Shown here one piece after another: positions 36,146 through 44,081 of a stretch of 64,000 nucleotides of DNA (positions are counted from its first letter, which is position 1; each line of letters begins with the position of its first letter). The position numbers and the translations under genes are program-made. The notes under the pieces were generated by a model that did no database searches, was not told the origin of the DNA, and worked only from the letters and a program-made list of their open reading frames with translations. The stretch spans positions 124,001 through 188,000 of the forward strand of contig NZ_JHVB01000002.1 of the NCBI RefSeq assembly GCF_000619925.1, given 5' to 3'. The stretch comes from Treponema sp. C6A8 (GTDB lineage Bacteria; Spirochaetota; Spirochaetia; Treponematales; Treponemataceae).

Positions 36146-36249
36146 GGTTCTAGGTGTTAAGTTCTAGGTTTGACGCTGAGTTTTCTTCTCGAATTTAGTT
36201 TTCGTATCACGCTGCATCCTAGTACCTATAACCTGGCACCTATAACCTG
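36144..36249. repeat. CTAGG-type inverted repeat, full copy
   Basis: The left arm (from 36144) reads GAGGTTCTAGGTGTTAAG then TTCTAGG. The right arm (to 36249) reads CCTAGTACCTATAACC then TGGCACCTATAACCTGAA, nearly its inverse. The arms can form a long hairpin around about 45 bp. The acidic-protein stop codon is in the left arm and the YkgJ-type stop codon (36240-36242) is in the right arm. It is related to the half copy at 30169-30201. Confidence 0.75.
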
Positions 36250-36722
36250 AATTCCTTTCCTTCGCAGAACATCTTTTCAAAGTCGCGGCGGTCTAGCGGA
36301 ATGTTGGCATCGTAACGGCGCTTCTGGACGTCAATTTCTTCAAAAGACCATTTGCGCCCCTTATTCATGCCGGGACAATCGGCGGCGCATTCATTCCAGG
36401 TTTTGTTATCGGCAAGCATCCAGCTCCAGAAAGGATAGGTTGAACACTGAACCGGGCGGGCTTCGTAGGCAGTACAGCCTGCGCCCCACAAAATGCAGTC
36501 ATAATTATCTTGTTCCAGCAGGGCAAGAACCTGAGTTCCGTAATAATAATCTGCCCAGCGGCAATACTTGCGGGCGAAATCAACTTCGCTCATATCAAAA
36601 TGAGTGCAGAGAGCTGTTAAATCGCGGTGAGAAAGATAAACAAAGCCAGGAGAATGGCCGCAGCAGAAAGAGCAGCGCTGGCATTCAAAATTAAGGCCGT
36701 TTTTATAAATACAGTCTGACAT
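36240..36722 (-). CDS. YkgJ-family cysteine-cluster protein (putative metal-binding)
   Basis: 160 residues from ATG 36722, chosen because GAGG lies 5 bases upstream; the frame reaches 36764 through a repeat. Eight or more Cys occur in the pattern of the YkgJ family (PF03692): FECQRCSFCCGHSPG near the N-terminus, YCRWADYY, WGAGCTAYEARPVQCSTYPFW and NECAADCPGMNKG. The domain is thought to chelate zinc or iron, and no reaction is established. The last codons (FRL) come from repeat DNA. It converges on the acidic-protein gene. Confidence 0.85.
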   Translation of the reverse strand: MSDCIYKNGLNFECQRCSFCCGHSPGFVYLSHRDLTALCTHFDMSEVDFARKYCRWADYYYGTQVLALLEQDNYDCILWGAGCTAYEARPVQCSTYPFWSWMLADNKTWNECAADCPGMNKGRKWSFEEIDVQKRRYDANIPLDRRDFEKMFCEGKEFRL

Positions 36723-36733
36723 ATATTCCTCAA

Positions 36734-36770
36734 TAATAGCCACAGATGGGGCACAGATAAACACAGATAA
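36734..36770. repeat. CACAGAT-type repeat, copy 2 (partial)
   Basis: AATAGCCACAGAT, GGGCACAGAT and AAACACAGATAA in tandem, without the opposite arm. It is immediately upstream of the YkgJ-type start and before the methyltransferase promoter. Confidence 0.7.
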
Positions 36771-36808
36771 GTTTTTTTTTATCCGGATTTCTATTATACT
36801 ATCACATT

Positions 36809-37780
36809 ATGCAGGAAAAAACTCGTGCTCCAAGAAACAGAACTATATCACTTTCAAACGAAGAAATTCCGGAATTAAAAGGGCGCCTTGTAAGCCCGGA
36901 TGCAGTTAACGCCACAGCCCCGGAAAGTTTTTTGAACCGCACGATAAATGCAGATTTGATGGAAGCCCTTCCCCGCCTTCCTGATGAGTTTGCCGACCTT
37001 ATAATCATTGACCCGCCTTATAATTTGACCCGGAACTTCAACGGACTTCATTTTAATGCCCGCTCCGAAGAAGCTTACGACGAATATCTTGCAAGCTGGT
37101 TTCCACAGGTGTGTAAAAAGCTTAAGCCAACCGGCTCGCTTTACATCTGCGGCGACTGGAAATGCACATCTGCCCTTCAGAGGGCAGTTCAGAAAGAACT
37201 TACAATATTAAACCGAATTACCTGGCAGAGGGAAAAAGGCCGGGGTGCAAAATCAAACTGGAAAAACGGAATGGAAGACATCTGGTTTGCCGTAAAAAAT
37301 CCCGACTACTACTACTTTGACCTTGAAGCCGTAAAAATCCGCCGCCGGGTAATCGCACCTTACAAGCAGGGTGGCGAACCAAAAGACTGGAAGGAGACAG
37401 AAAGCGGCAACTTCCGCGACACCTGCCCTTCTAACTTCTGGGACGACATAAGCGTGCCCTTCTGGTCCATGCCGGAAAACACCGACCACCCGACACAAAA
37501 GCCCGAAAAGCTCTACGCCAAGCTGATTCTTGCAAGCAGCCGTCCCGGGGATATGGTCTTTGATCCATTTTTGGGAAGCGGCACCGCAAGCGTGGTTGCA
37601 AAAAAACTGGGCCGGCACTGGTGCGGAGTAGAACTCAACGAAGAATACGCAATGCTGGCAGAAAAACGCCTTGCCCTCGCCGACTCAGACACTTCAATTC
37701 AGGGCTATTCCGACGGCGTCTTCTGGGAACGCAACACTAACAACCTCATAAAGGCAACAAATGCGAAAAACCGCCCGTAA
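36809..37780 (+). CDS. Orphan DNA methyltransferase (beta class, adenine-N6 or cytosine-N4)
   Basis: 323 residues. The catalytic motif IIIDPPYNLT (DPPY at 68-71) precedes the AdoMet-binding motif FDPFLGSGTA (about 251-260), the beta-class order. HPTQKP stands before motif I. DPPY favours adenine-N6 methylation. A GDWKCTSALQRAVQ segment and a Lys/Arg-rich middle form the target-recognition region. No restriction endonuclease is adjacent, so it is probably a solitary methylase. A -10-like TATACT (36795-36800) lies 8 bases before the ATG, without Shine-Dalgarno. Its 3' end overlaps the next gene by 20 bp. Confidence 0.88.
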   Translation: MQEKTRAPRNRTISLSNEEIPELKGRLVSPDAVNATAPESFLNRTINADLMEALPRLPDEFADLIIIDPPYNLTRNFNGLHFNARSEEAYDEYLASWFPQVCKKLKPTGSLYICGDWKCTSALQRAVQKELTILNRITWQREKGRGAKSNWKNGMEDIWFAVKNPDYYYFDLEAVKIRRRVIAPYKQGGEPKDWKETESGNFRDTCPSNFWDDISVPFWSMPENTDHPTQKPEKLYAKLILASSRPGDMVFDPFLGSGTASVVAKKLGRHWCGVELNEEYAMLAEKRLALADSDTSIQGYSDGVFWERNTNNLIKATNAKNRP

Positions 37781-38381
37781 TTCAGACTTTCCCCACATCT
37801 ACCTGATGATGAATAAGCCTCTTGGCGCCGTTTGTGCCACCGCCTCAGATTCGCATCCCCTTGTTTTTTCTTTTCTGGATGATGATATGAAGAAGCAGGC
37901 ATCTTCTGCCCCTCGCGGCTGCCGTTTACACACGGTAGGGCGTCTGGACGCTAACAGTTCCGGCCTGCTTCTTCTGACTACCGACGGCTATTTTTCCCAC
38001 CATATCACTGCGCCGGAATCTGCCATAAAAAAAACATACCTTGTGACCCTAAAAACGCCGGTGCCCACTCACCAGCAGCAGCTTTCATACACCACAGCTT
38101 GTGCCGCGGGGCTCACCCTTCCCCCAGACCGCAAGGCCCCGGAACAAAACTCTGCCCCTGCCCAGCTTGAATGGCTGACTCCAATTCAATGCCGCATCAC
38201 CGTCACCGAGGGCAAGTTCCACGAAGTCCGCCGCATCTTTCTGGCGCTGGGCAACGAAGTCACCGCCCTGCACCGCCTTTCAATCGGCAGCCTGCAGCTG
38301 GACGAAAATCTCGCCCCCGGCCAATGGAGAAAGCTTACTGAAGAGGAAATAAGAAGTTTCGACACGTATGAACACAGATAA
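37761..38381 (+). CDS. RsuA/RluE-type pseudouridine synthase without S4 domain
   Basis: 206 residues. The catalytic motif TVGRLDANSSGLLLLTTDG (Asp 63) and the later ITVTEGKFHEVRRIFLALGNEV and LHRLSIGSLQL define the RsuA/RluB/E/F family of rRNA pseudouridine synthases. The usual N-terminal S4 domain is absent, as in RluE. An N-terminal stretch after VCATAS contains a short insertion. The start overlaps the methyltransferase gene by 20 bp. The last codons (DTYEHR) are made by a CACAGAT-type repeat, so the natural C-terminus may have been replaced. Confidence 0.85.
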   Translation: MRKTARNSDFPHIYLMMNKPLGAVCATASDSHPLVFSFLDDDMKKQASSAPRGCRLHTVGRLDANSSGLLLLTTDGYFSHHITAPESAIKKTYLVTLKTPVPTHQQQLSYTTACAAGLTLPPDRKAPEQNSAPAQLEWLTPIQCRITVTEGKFHEVRRIFLALGNEVTALHRLSIGSLQLDENLAPGQWRKLTEEEIRSFDTYEHR

Positions 38382-38477
38382 GCACGGATAGGACACAGAT
38401 AAAGAAGTCAAAAGTATCCGTGTCGCATCCGTGAACATCCGTGCTATCCGTGTCTAAAAAATCCATCTGCGGCTAAA
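38361..38477. repeat. CACAGAT-type inverted repeat, copy 3
   Basis: The left arm has GACACG, AACACAGATAAGCACGGATA and GGACACAGATAAAG. The right arm has TATCCGTGTCGCATCCGTG, AACATCCGTGCTATCCGTGTC and CATCTGCGGCTA, which are inverses of the left-arm units. It overlaps the end of the pseudouridine-synthase gene and lies before the GH31 stop, between convergent genes. Confidence 0.8.
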
Positions 38478-38494
38478 AAATCACTATATTTTTA

Positions 38495-40861
38495 TTAATT
38501 TACAATAAAACTTCCGCTCACATAAAATTCATTCTTTTCTGGAGTCAGGACAAAGCCGTTTTCAGACTTAGTAAATTTACAATCCGTTACGCCTTGAACC
38601 TCAAAACCGTGAAGACAGATTTTATTCAAATCGGAAGCCTTAAATTTCAAGATAACCTTATTATCACAAGCTTCTTTTTCTACAGTCAGAGCCGAAAGTT
38701 CTTTACCGTCGGAATCTAAAATCTGACCTTTTATCGGGTCAGAACAATTACTGCTTATGAAAAGGTTCCACTCGCTCTGCTTTTTGTAGTCGTAATCAGG
38801 GCGATTTTTTTCATTTCCAAACGGAATGATGCTGTTCTCCTTTACAAAGACAGGCAGACTGAAATAATCGTAAGTATCTGTAATCCATCTGTTTCCACTG
38901 TATTTTTTACCGGAAATCAAATGGGTCCACTGACCTTCAGGAAGGTAGAAAGTCTGAGGAACAGGCTGTCCGTCCGGAGATGGCGTAAAGACAGGGGCAA
39001 CAAGAATCGAATCTCCAAGCATATACTGACGGTCAAGGTAGGCGCAGTTCAAATCATCTTCAAACTCAAGGTGCATCGGCCTCATAACAGGGATGCCAGT
39101 CAGGTGAGCGTTAACTGCCAGACTGTAGATATAAGGCATAAGGCTGCACTTCAAATTTGTAAAGAATCTTAATACGTCGCAGGCTTCGTCGTCATATACC
39201 CAGGGCACTCTGTAAGATGAAGAGCCGTGAAGTCTGCTGTGGGAAGACAAAAGGCCAAATGCTACCCAGCGCTTGTATAAGTCGGCGCTGCCGGTATCTT
39301 CAAAACCACCAATATCATGACTCCAGAAGCTGAAGCCGCTGTCCATCAAAGAAAGTCCTGCGCGAAGGCTTTCTGCCATGGAAATAAACTGGCTTGTACT
39401 GTCGCCGCCCCAGTGAACAGGGAATTTCTGGCCGCCCGCAGTTGCGCTTCTGGCAAACAAAATTGCTTCCCCCTTTCCTTTTTCTTTTTCCAGCAGGCTG
39501 AAAACACATTTGTTGTAAAGATATGTGTAAAAATTATGCATTTTTTCAGGATCAGAACCGTCAAACCAGGCAACATCATAATTGTTATCGCGGCTTGGGA
39601 TTCTTTCGCCAAAATCAGTTTTAAAGCAGTCTACTCCCATATCCAGAAGGGCCTTTAATTTTGCCTGATACCATTTGTAAGCATCAGGATTTGTAAAATC
39701 AACAAGTCCCATTCCTGCCTGCCACATATCCCACTGCCAGATACTGCCGTCTTTATTTCTCAAAAGATAACCTTTTTCTGCGGCTTCAGCAAACAAAGGC
39801 GACTTCTGGGCAATGTAAGGATTTATCCAGACGCAGATTTTCAATCCTCTTTTGTGCATACGTTCAAGCATTGCAGCAGGGTTTGGGAAAACGTCTTTAT
39901 CCCACTCAAAATTGCACCATTCAAAGCCCTTCATCCAGAAACAGTCAAAATGGAAAACTGTCAGCGGAATATTGCGGTCTGCCATTCCGTCAATGAAGGA
40001 AGTTATCGTTTTTTCATCATAATCTGTCGTAAAGGATGTTGTAAGCCAGAGGCCAAAACTCCATTTTGGAAGAAGAGGGGCCCGACCTGTAAGTTTTGTA
40101 TACTTTGAAAGGACTTCTTTCTGATTTCTTCCATATATAATTATATATTCCAGCTCCTCGTCCTGAACGGAAAATTGAACGCTTTCAACTTTTTCACTGC
40201 CGGTTTCAAAGCTGACCTTGCCCGGATGATTTACAAAGACTCCGTAATTTTTGCTTGAAAGGTAAAACGGGATGCTTTTATAGGCAATTTCACTTGCAGT
40301 GCCCCCATCCTCATTCCAGGTTTCAACTACCTGCCCGTTTTTCACATAAGGAGTGAATCTTTCGCCAAAACCGTAAATCAGTTCGCCGACATCAAGTGAA
40401 AGTTCCGTCACGATATAGGCATTGCCGTCCCGATGCTTCATGCGGGAAATTCCCTTGTTTCCCGTCTTAGTAAGGGCTTTTCCTTCCGCAAAAAATTTGA
40501 GTTCAGGGGAGCCTTTTTCCACGCAGAGACTCAAAAGCCCTGAAGAAATTTCAGCTTTCTGGGAGTCACAGGAAACCTGCACTTTTCCGGATTTTTTGAA
40601 ATCAGCGGCTTTTTCAAAAGCAGGACCGCCTTTTTTCTGCCCGGCATAGCCTGTAAGTTTTACGCTCAAAGTGTCTTCCATGATGCTTGAGCATTCAACA
40701 GTCATCATTCCGATATTGAGGGTGTCTCCCCGGCCTTCAATTTTTTTATAAGGCATGTAGAGGGTAAGGGTATCTTCAGCTGCCTTTATTTCGTATAAAT
40801 CACGGGCATAATTTGCATTATACTCAGGTTTGGTAACCCAAAATCCGTTTGTAAATTTCAT
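38495..40861 (-). CDS. yicI: Alpha-xylosidase, GH31 (YicI-type)
   Basis: 788 residues, similar over its whole length to E. coli YicI as I recall it (GERFTPYVKNGQVVETWN, GLWLTTSFTTDYDE, VFHFDCFWMKGFEW, SHSRLHGSSSYRVPW). The nucleophile is Asp 416 in KTDFGERIP and the acid/base Asp 487 in HWGGD. The enzyme releases alpha-linked xylose from the ends of xyloglucan oligosaccharides such as isoprimeverose. No signal peptide, so it is cytoplasmic and acts on imported sugar. It is the last gene of an ABC-importer operon. The C-terminus adds a beta-sandwich. Confidence 0.95.
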   Translation of the reverse strand: MKFTNGFWVTKPEYNANYARDLYEIKAAEDTLTLYMPYKKIEGRGDTLNIGMMTVECSSIMEDTLSVKLTGYAGQKKGGPAFEKAADFKKSGKVQVSCDSQKAEISSGLLSLCVEKGSPELKFFAEGKALTKTGNKGISRMKHRDGNAYIVTELSLDVGELIYGFGERFTPYVKNGQVVETWNEDGGTASEIAYKSIPFYLSSKNYGVFVNHPGKVSFETGSEKVESVQFSVQDEELEYIIIYGRNQKEVLSKYTKLTGRAPLLPKWSFGLWLTTSFTTDYDEKTITSFIDGMADRNIPLTVFHFDCFWMKGFEWCNFEWDKDVFPNPAAMLERMHKRGLKICVWINPYIAQKSPLFAEAAEKGYLLRNKDGSIWQWDMWQAGMGLVDFTNPDAYKWYQAKLKALLDMGVDCFKTDFGERIPSRDNNYDVAWFDGSDPEKMHNFYTYLYNKCVFSLLEKEKGKGEAILFARSATAGGQKFPVHWGGDSTSQFISMAESLRAGLSLMDSGFSFWSHDIGGFEDTGSADLYKRWVAFGLLSSHSRLHGSSSYRVPWVYDDEACDVLRFFTNLKCSLMPYIYSLAVNAHLTGIPVMRPMHLEFEDDLNCAYLDRQYMLGDSILVAPVFTPSPDGQPVPQTFYLPEGQWTHLISGKKYSGNRWITDTYDYFSLPVFVKENSIIPFGNEKNRPDYDYKKQSEWNLFISSNCSDPIKGQILDSDGKELSALTVEKEACDNKVILKFKASDLNKICLHGFEVQGVTDCKFTKSENGFVLTPEKNEFYVSGSFIVN

Positions 40862-40885
40862 ATTTTACCTACCTCACTTTTTTTA

Positions 40886-41722
40886 TCAGCCTTTTACGGC
40901 GCCTGCTACCAGACCTTTAATGATGTGCTTCTGGAAAATCAGGTAAATCACAAGAGCCGGAATGATTATCAGAATTGCGGCTGCCATAATATTCTGCCAT
41001 TCAGATTTGTACTGGCCCATAAAGCTGTAGGCTGCCAGCTGCAGGGTCTTTGAACTCTTGCTGCCGCCGATTATCAAAAGAGGAAGCAGGAAGTCATTCC
41101 AGATCCACATGACATTTACAACGATTACAGAAGCGGTAACCGACTTCAAAAGAGGGAAAATCACCTTAAAAAAAAGAGGGAGCCCTGTGCAGCCTTCAAT
41201 GATTGCGGCTTCTTCCAGTTCGTAAGGAATTGTTTTTGTAAATCCCTGATAAAGGAAGATTGCCATAGGAGTTCCAAGTCCCCAGTAGATTATTCCCAGC
41301 CCCGGAAGGCTGTTTGTCATCCCAAGCTTGCGGGCAATAACGACAAGGGTAATCATAAAAGACTGGAAAGGAACCATCATAGGCATAATGCAGTATAGGA
41401 AGCTGAGGCGGCTGTAGCGGCTTTTATTTCGCGCCATTTTATAGCCGGCCATTGAACCAAGAAGAACAATTCCTCCAACTCCAATCACAGTTACCAGAAG
41501 AGTATTTATAAAAACTTTCGGGTAGTTCATGTCGCTGAAAACTGTCGCAAAATTCTTGAAAGTCAGCTTCTTTGGCCAGGAAAGGACATCCGTCATAATT
41601 TCGTTATAGCTTTTGAAAGCATTCAGAACCATCATTCCAAGCGGAGAAAGATAGATGATGACAAGAAGAGTCAATAAAATGAGGATTGCCGTATTTTTAT
41701 ATGTATTTTTCTTAATTTTCAT
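40886..41722 (-). CDS. ABC sugar transporter permease (MalG-like, CUT1)
   Basis: 278 residues with six membrane segments. The permease EAA loop is present as EEAAIIEGCTGLPLFFKVIFPLLKS (about 180-205). The N-terminal segment (AILILLTLLVIIYLSPLGMMVLNAF) and the ending KGLVAGAVKG are typical of MalG-type subunits. The start overlaps the upstream permease by 4 bases (ATGA). It forms the inner-membrane channel with its partner for a probable alpha-xyloside. The ATPase gene is not in the operon, so a shared MsiK-type ATPase elsewhere is likely. Confidence 0.92.
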   Translation of the reverse strand: MKIKKNTYKNTAILILLTLLVIIYLSPLGMMVLNAFKSYNEIMTDVLSWPKKLTFKNFATVFSDMNYPKVFINTLLVTVIGVGGIVLLGSMAGYKMARNKSRYSRLSFLYCIMPMMVPFQSFMITLVVIARKLGMTNSLPGLGIIYWGLGTPMAIFLYQGFTKTIPYELEEAAIIEGCTGLPLFFKVIFPLLKSVTASVIVVNVMWIWNDFLLPLLIIGGSKSSKTLQLAAYSFMGQYKSEWQNIMAAAILIIIPALVIYLIFQKHIIKGLVAGAVKG

Positions 41723-42603
41723 GATTCAACTTCCTTACTTTTGAAGAATTTCACCTGAATTACAGAAATTGTGCAGACTATGATAAAGAGAACTACACTC
41801 TTTGCGCTTCCGTAACCAAAGTTGTTGTTATTAAAGGCAGTATTGTAAATATCAAGGGCAATCGGAGTAGTCGCAACTCCAGGACCGCCGCCTGTCAAAC
41901 TGAAAATCAATTCAAACATCTTCATTGAGTTTGCCACTGAATAGAACATACAGAAAGAAATTGACGGCATTATCATTGGAAGGGTCACAGAAAAAAGACG
42001 TCGCACAGCCCCTGCCCCGTCAATCAAAGCGGCTTCAATCAATTCATCAGGTACAGACTGAAGACCCGCAATATAAATAATCAGGTAAAAGCCCAGGCCC
42101 TGCCATACGGAAACAAAAATAGTCGTAACGACGGCAAGTTTTGAATCACCCAGCCAGCTGAGGTTCCAGAAACCCATTCCTGTCAGAGAGCCAAAAGCTT
42201 CGAAAACACGGATACAGATGAATTTCCAGATAAAACCGATGATGATTAAACTGATGATATTTGGAATATAAAAAGCCATGCGGAATGCGCCTTTAGCCTT
42301 TATATCTCTTTCCAGAAGAAGGGCAAGCAGAATTGCCAGAGCATTTATGAAAATGACAACAAAAAATGCATACAAAAAAGTAAAAGCAAGAGCGTGAACA
42401 AATGACGGATCATCTGTCAGCAGTTTTATATAGTTTTTTAATCCTGTGAATGATGTATGTTTCGAAATTCCGTTCCATTTACGAAATGAATTGTAAATGC
42501 ACATTAAAAAAGGAATCCCTACAAATAAAGTGATAAAAAAAACTGAGGGTGCCGCGAACAAAGCAAAATCCTTCGCTTCATGTGACAGATTCTTTTTTTT
42601 CAT
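41719..42603 (-). CDS. ABC sugar transporter permease (MalF-like, CUT1)
   Basis: 294 residues from ATG 42603, chosen because AGG lies about 7 bases upstream and MKKKNLSHEAKDF fits the family; the frame extends to 42666 through an intergenic hairpin. It has six membrane segments and the EAA-type loop DELIEAALIDGAGAVRRLFSVTLPMIMPS. LTGGGPGVATTPIALDIYNTAF is the conserved MalF-type periplasmic/transmembrane motif. Partner of the next permease (4-bp overlap). Confidence 0.92.
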   Translation of the reverse strand: MKKKNLSHEAKDFALFAAPSVFFITLFVGIPFLMCIYNSFRKWNGISKHTSFTGLKNYIKLLTDDPSFVHALAFTFLYAFFVVIFINALAILLALLLERDIKAKGAFRMAFYIPNIISLIIIGFIWKFICIRVFEAFGSLTGMGFWNLSWLGDSKLAVVTTIFVSVWQGLGFYLIIYIAGLQSVPDELIEAALIDGAGAVRRLFSVTLPMIMPSISFCMFYSVANSMKMFELIFSLTGGGPGVATTPIALDIYNTAFNNNNFGYGSAKSVVLFIIVCTISVIQVKFFKSKEVES

Positions 42604-42641
42604 AATTATACCTGTGATTTTTTTTAATAAATTGAGATGAA

Positions 42642-42672
42642 CTTGAGGCGTCCCCAAAAAGGACACCTCAAG
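42642..42672 (-). other. Stable hairpin between binding-protein and permease genes
   Basis: On the minus strand CTTGAGGTGTCC pairs with GGACGCCTCAAG (12 bp including one G-U) around a 7-base loop. It lies 11 bp after the solute-binding-protein stop and is not followed by a long T tract. Such hairpins after malE-type genes usually protect the 5' part of the mRNA and lower expression of the permeases. Confidence 0.6.
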
Positions 42673-42682
42673 AAGGATTTAA

Positions 42683-43942
42683 TTACTGAGCATCGTATGC
42701 ATCAATAAACAAGCGTGAAAGCGCAGCTTTTGTTTCAGCACGGCTGGCTGTTCCTGCAACATAATTCTGGAAAGCAGTTCCGAACGGCTGTTCAATTCCA
42801 TCAGGACCTTTGAAAATCCACCAAGGACAGGTGATTTTTGAATCCTGTGCTACCACAGTTTCTTTTGCAAGCTGAGTGTCTGGAGCAGCGGCGCCGGCAA
42901 CCGGAGAAATCTGCTTGATTACAGAAGGAATCCATGCCTTTCCATATTCTGATGTTGTAAGCCACTTTAAGAAGTTAAGAACTTCTGCGCGGTTCTTTGA
43001 TTCCTTGTAAACTCTGAAAGTAAGGTTAGATTCAACTGCAACTACAGATTTTCCGTCTTTTCTAGGAGCCTTCAAATATCCGATATCAATATCAGGATTA
43101 ATGGCTCTGATACTTGCTTCGGCCCAAGAGCCCTGGTGAATGATTGCAACTTTTTCTGTCGCAAAATCAGAAACCTGCATATCGAATGTAGATTCCATTG
43201 GTTTGTTTCCGCCGTATTTCTTAATCAAATCAAGAAGATCAAGGACGAAATCAATCTGAGGAAGATCGCCGAATTTGATTTTCTTAGCTTCTACATCTTT
43301 GAAGAGAGCCTCGTAATCTCCGTTATAGGCATCACTGATAGAAGGATAGGTTGTCTGAGGAAGTACCCACCACTCTGCAAAACCTGTGCTGAAAGGCTGA
43401 ACTCCGATTGCTTCAAGTTTCTTGCAAACTTCTTTGTATTCATCAAGAGTTTCAGGCAGCTTTGAAATTCCTGCCTTTGCAAAAATCTTCTTGTTGTAGA
43501 TAAATGAGTGAGACTGAACGAGGAATGGATAACCTGTAACGTGACCATCGAGAGTTACGCTGGAAAGAATGGCTGACTGCACGTTTTTCATAAAAGGCTC
43601 GTTTTCAAGATTATATGAATAATCCTTGAAAACCTTGTTGTCATTGTAGGCACTTGTAAGGAACATATCAGGAATATCACCTGAATTAAGGCGGGTCTTC
43701 AAAACAGTCTGATAATCATTCTGAAGAATATCAGCAACGATACTTACACCAGTCTGCTTTTCATATTCTGCAAAACACTGCTTGTAAGCCTCTGTAAGTT
43801 CCGGACTGTTCAAAAGGAAGGTCAGTTCCTTTTTTGCATTCGTTTTTTTTGCAGCTGTTGTTTTTTCATTGCAGGAAGTCATACCGATAAGAGCAGCTGT
43901 AATCATCCCTAAAAATAAACCTTTACCAATCAATCGCTTCAT
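42683..43942 (-). CDS. ABC sugar-binding lipoprotein (family 1)
   Basis: 419 residues. Lipoprotein signal with Cys 24 in LIGMTSC. Solute-binding family 1 features: LTFLLNSPELTEAYKQCFAEYEKQTGVSI, RLNSGDIPDMFLTSA, GVQPFSTGFAEWWVLPQTTYPS, KVAIIHQGSWAEASI and AEVLNFLKWLTTSEYGKAW. It is the outer-face receptor of the alpha-xyloside importer. AGGAGG precedes the ATG. It is first in the operon followed by two permeases and the alpha-xylosidase, and is divergent from the two-component system. Confidence 0.93.
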   Translation of the reverse strand: MKRLIGKGLFLGMITAALIGMTSCNEKTTAAKKTNAKKELTFLLNSPELTEAYKQCFAEYEKQTGVSIVADILQNDYQTVLKTRLNSGDIPDMFLTSAYNDNKVFKDYSYNLENEPFMKNVQSAILSSVTLDGHVTGYPFLVQSHSFIYNKKIFAKAGISKLPETLDEYKEVCKKLEAIGVQPFSTGFAEWWVLPQTTYPSISDAYNGDYEALFKDVEAKKIKFGDLPQIDFVLDLLDLIKKYGGNKPMESTFDMQVSDFATEKVAIIHQGSWAEASIRAINPDIDIGYLKAPRKDGKSVVAVESNLTFRVYKESKNRAEVLNFLKWLTTSEYGKAWIPSVIKQISPVAGAAAPDTQLAKETVVAQDSKITCPWWIFKGPDGIEQPFGTAFQNYVAGTASRAETKAALSRLFIDAYDAQ

Positions 43943-43976
43943 AAAATCCTCCTAAACGATTTCTAAATATAAATAA

Positions 43977-44075
43977 ATTATAAATGCGGAATTTCCGGCG
44001 CGATATGAAAAATAATAAACAAAAAGGGTAAAAAAAAGAACAAAGTGTCCTTCTTCCATATTTAAATGATATAAT
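43977..44075. promoter_or_regulatory. Divergent promoter region of the xyloside operon and two-component genes
   Basis: Minus strand: -10-like TATAAT (43982-43977) about 34 bases before the binding-protein ATG. Plus strand: TATAAT (44070-44075) only 6 bases before the sensor-kinase ATG, with no Shine-Dalgarno. An inverted repeat CGGAA-T-TTCCG (43987-43997) lies next to the minus-strand -10 and could bind a regulator. Confidence 0.45.
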
Positions 44076-44081
44076 TAAAGC

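Noticed and set aside
38361..38477. Possible CRISPR-like array in the CACAGAT/CACGGAT units
   Set aside because: The units are short, irregular and inverted, spacers are not uniform, and no cas gene is present.
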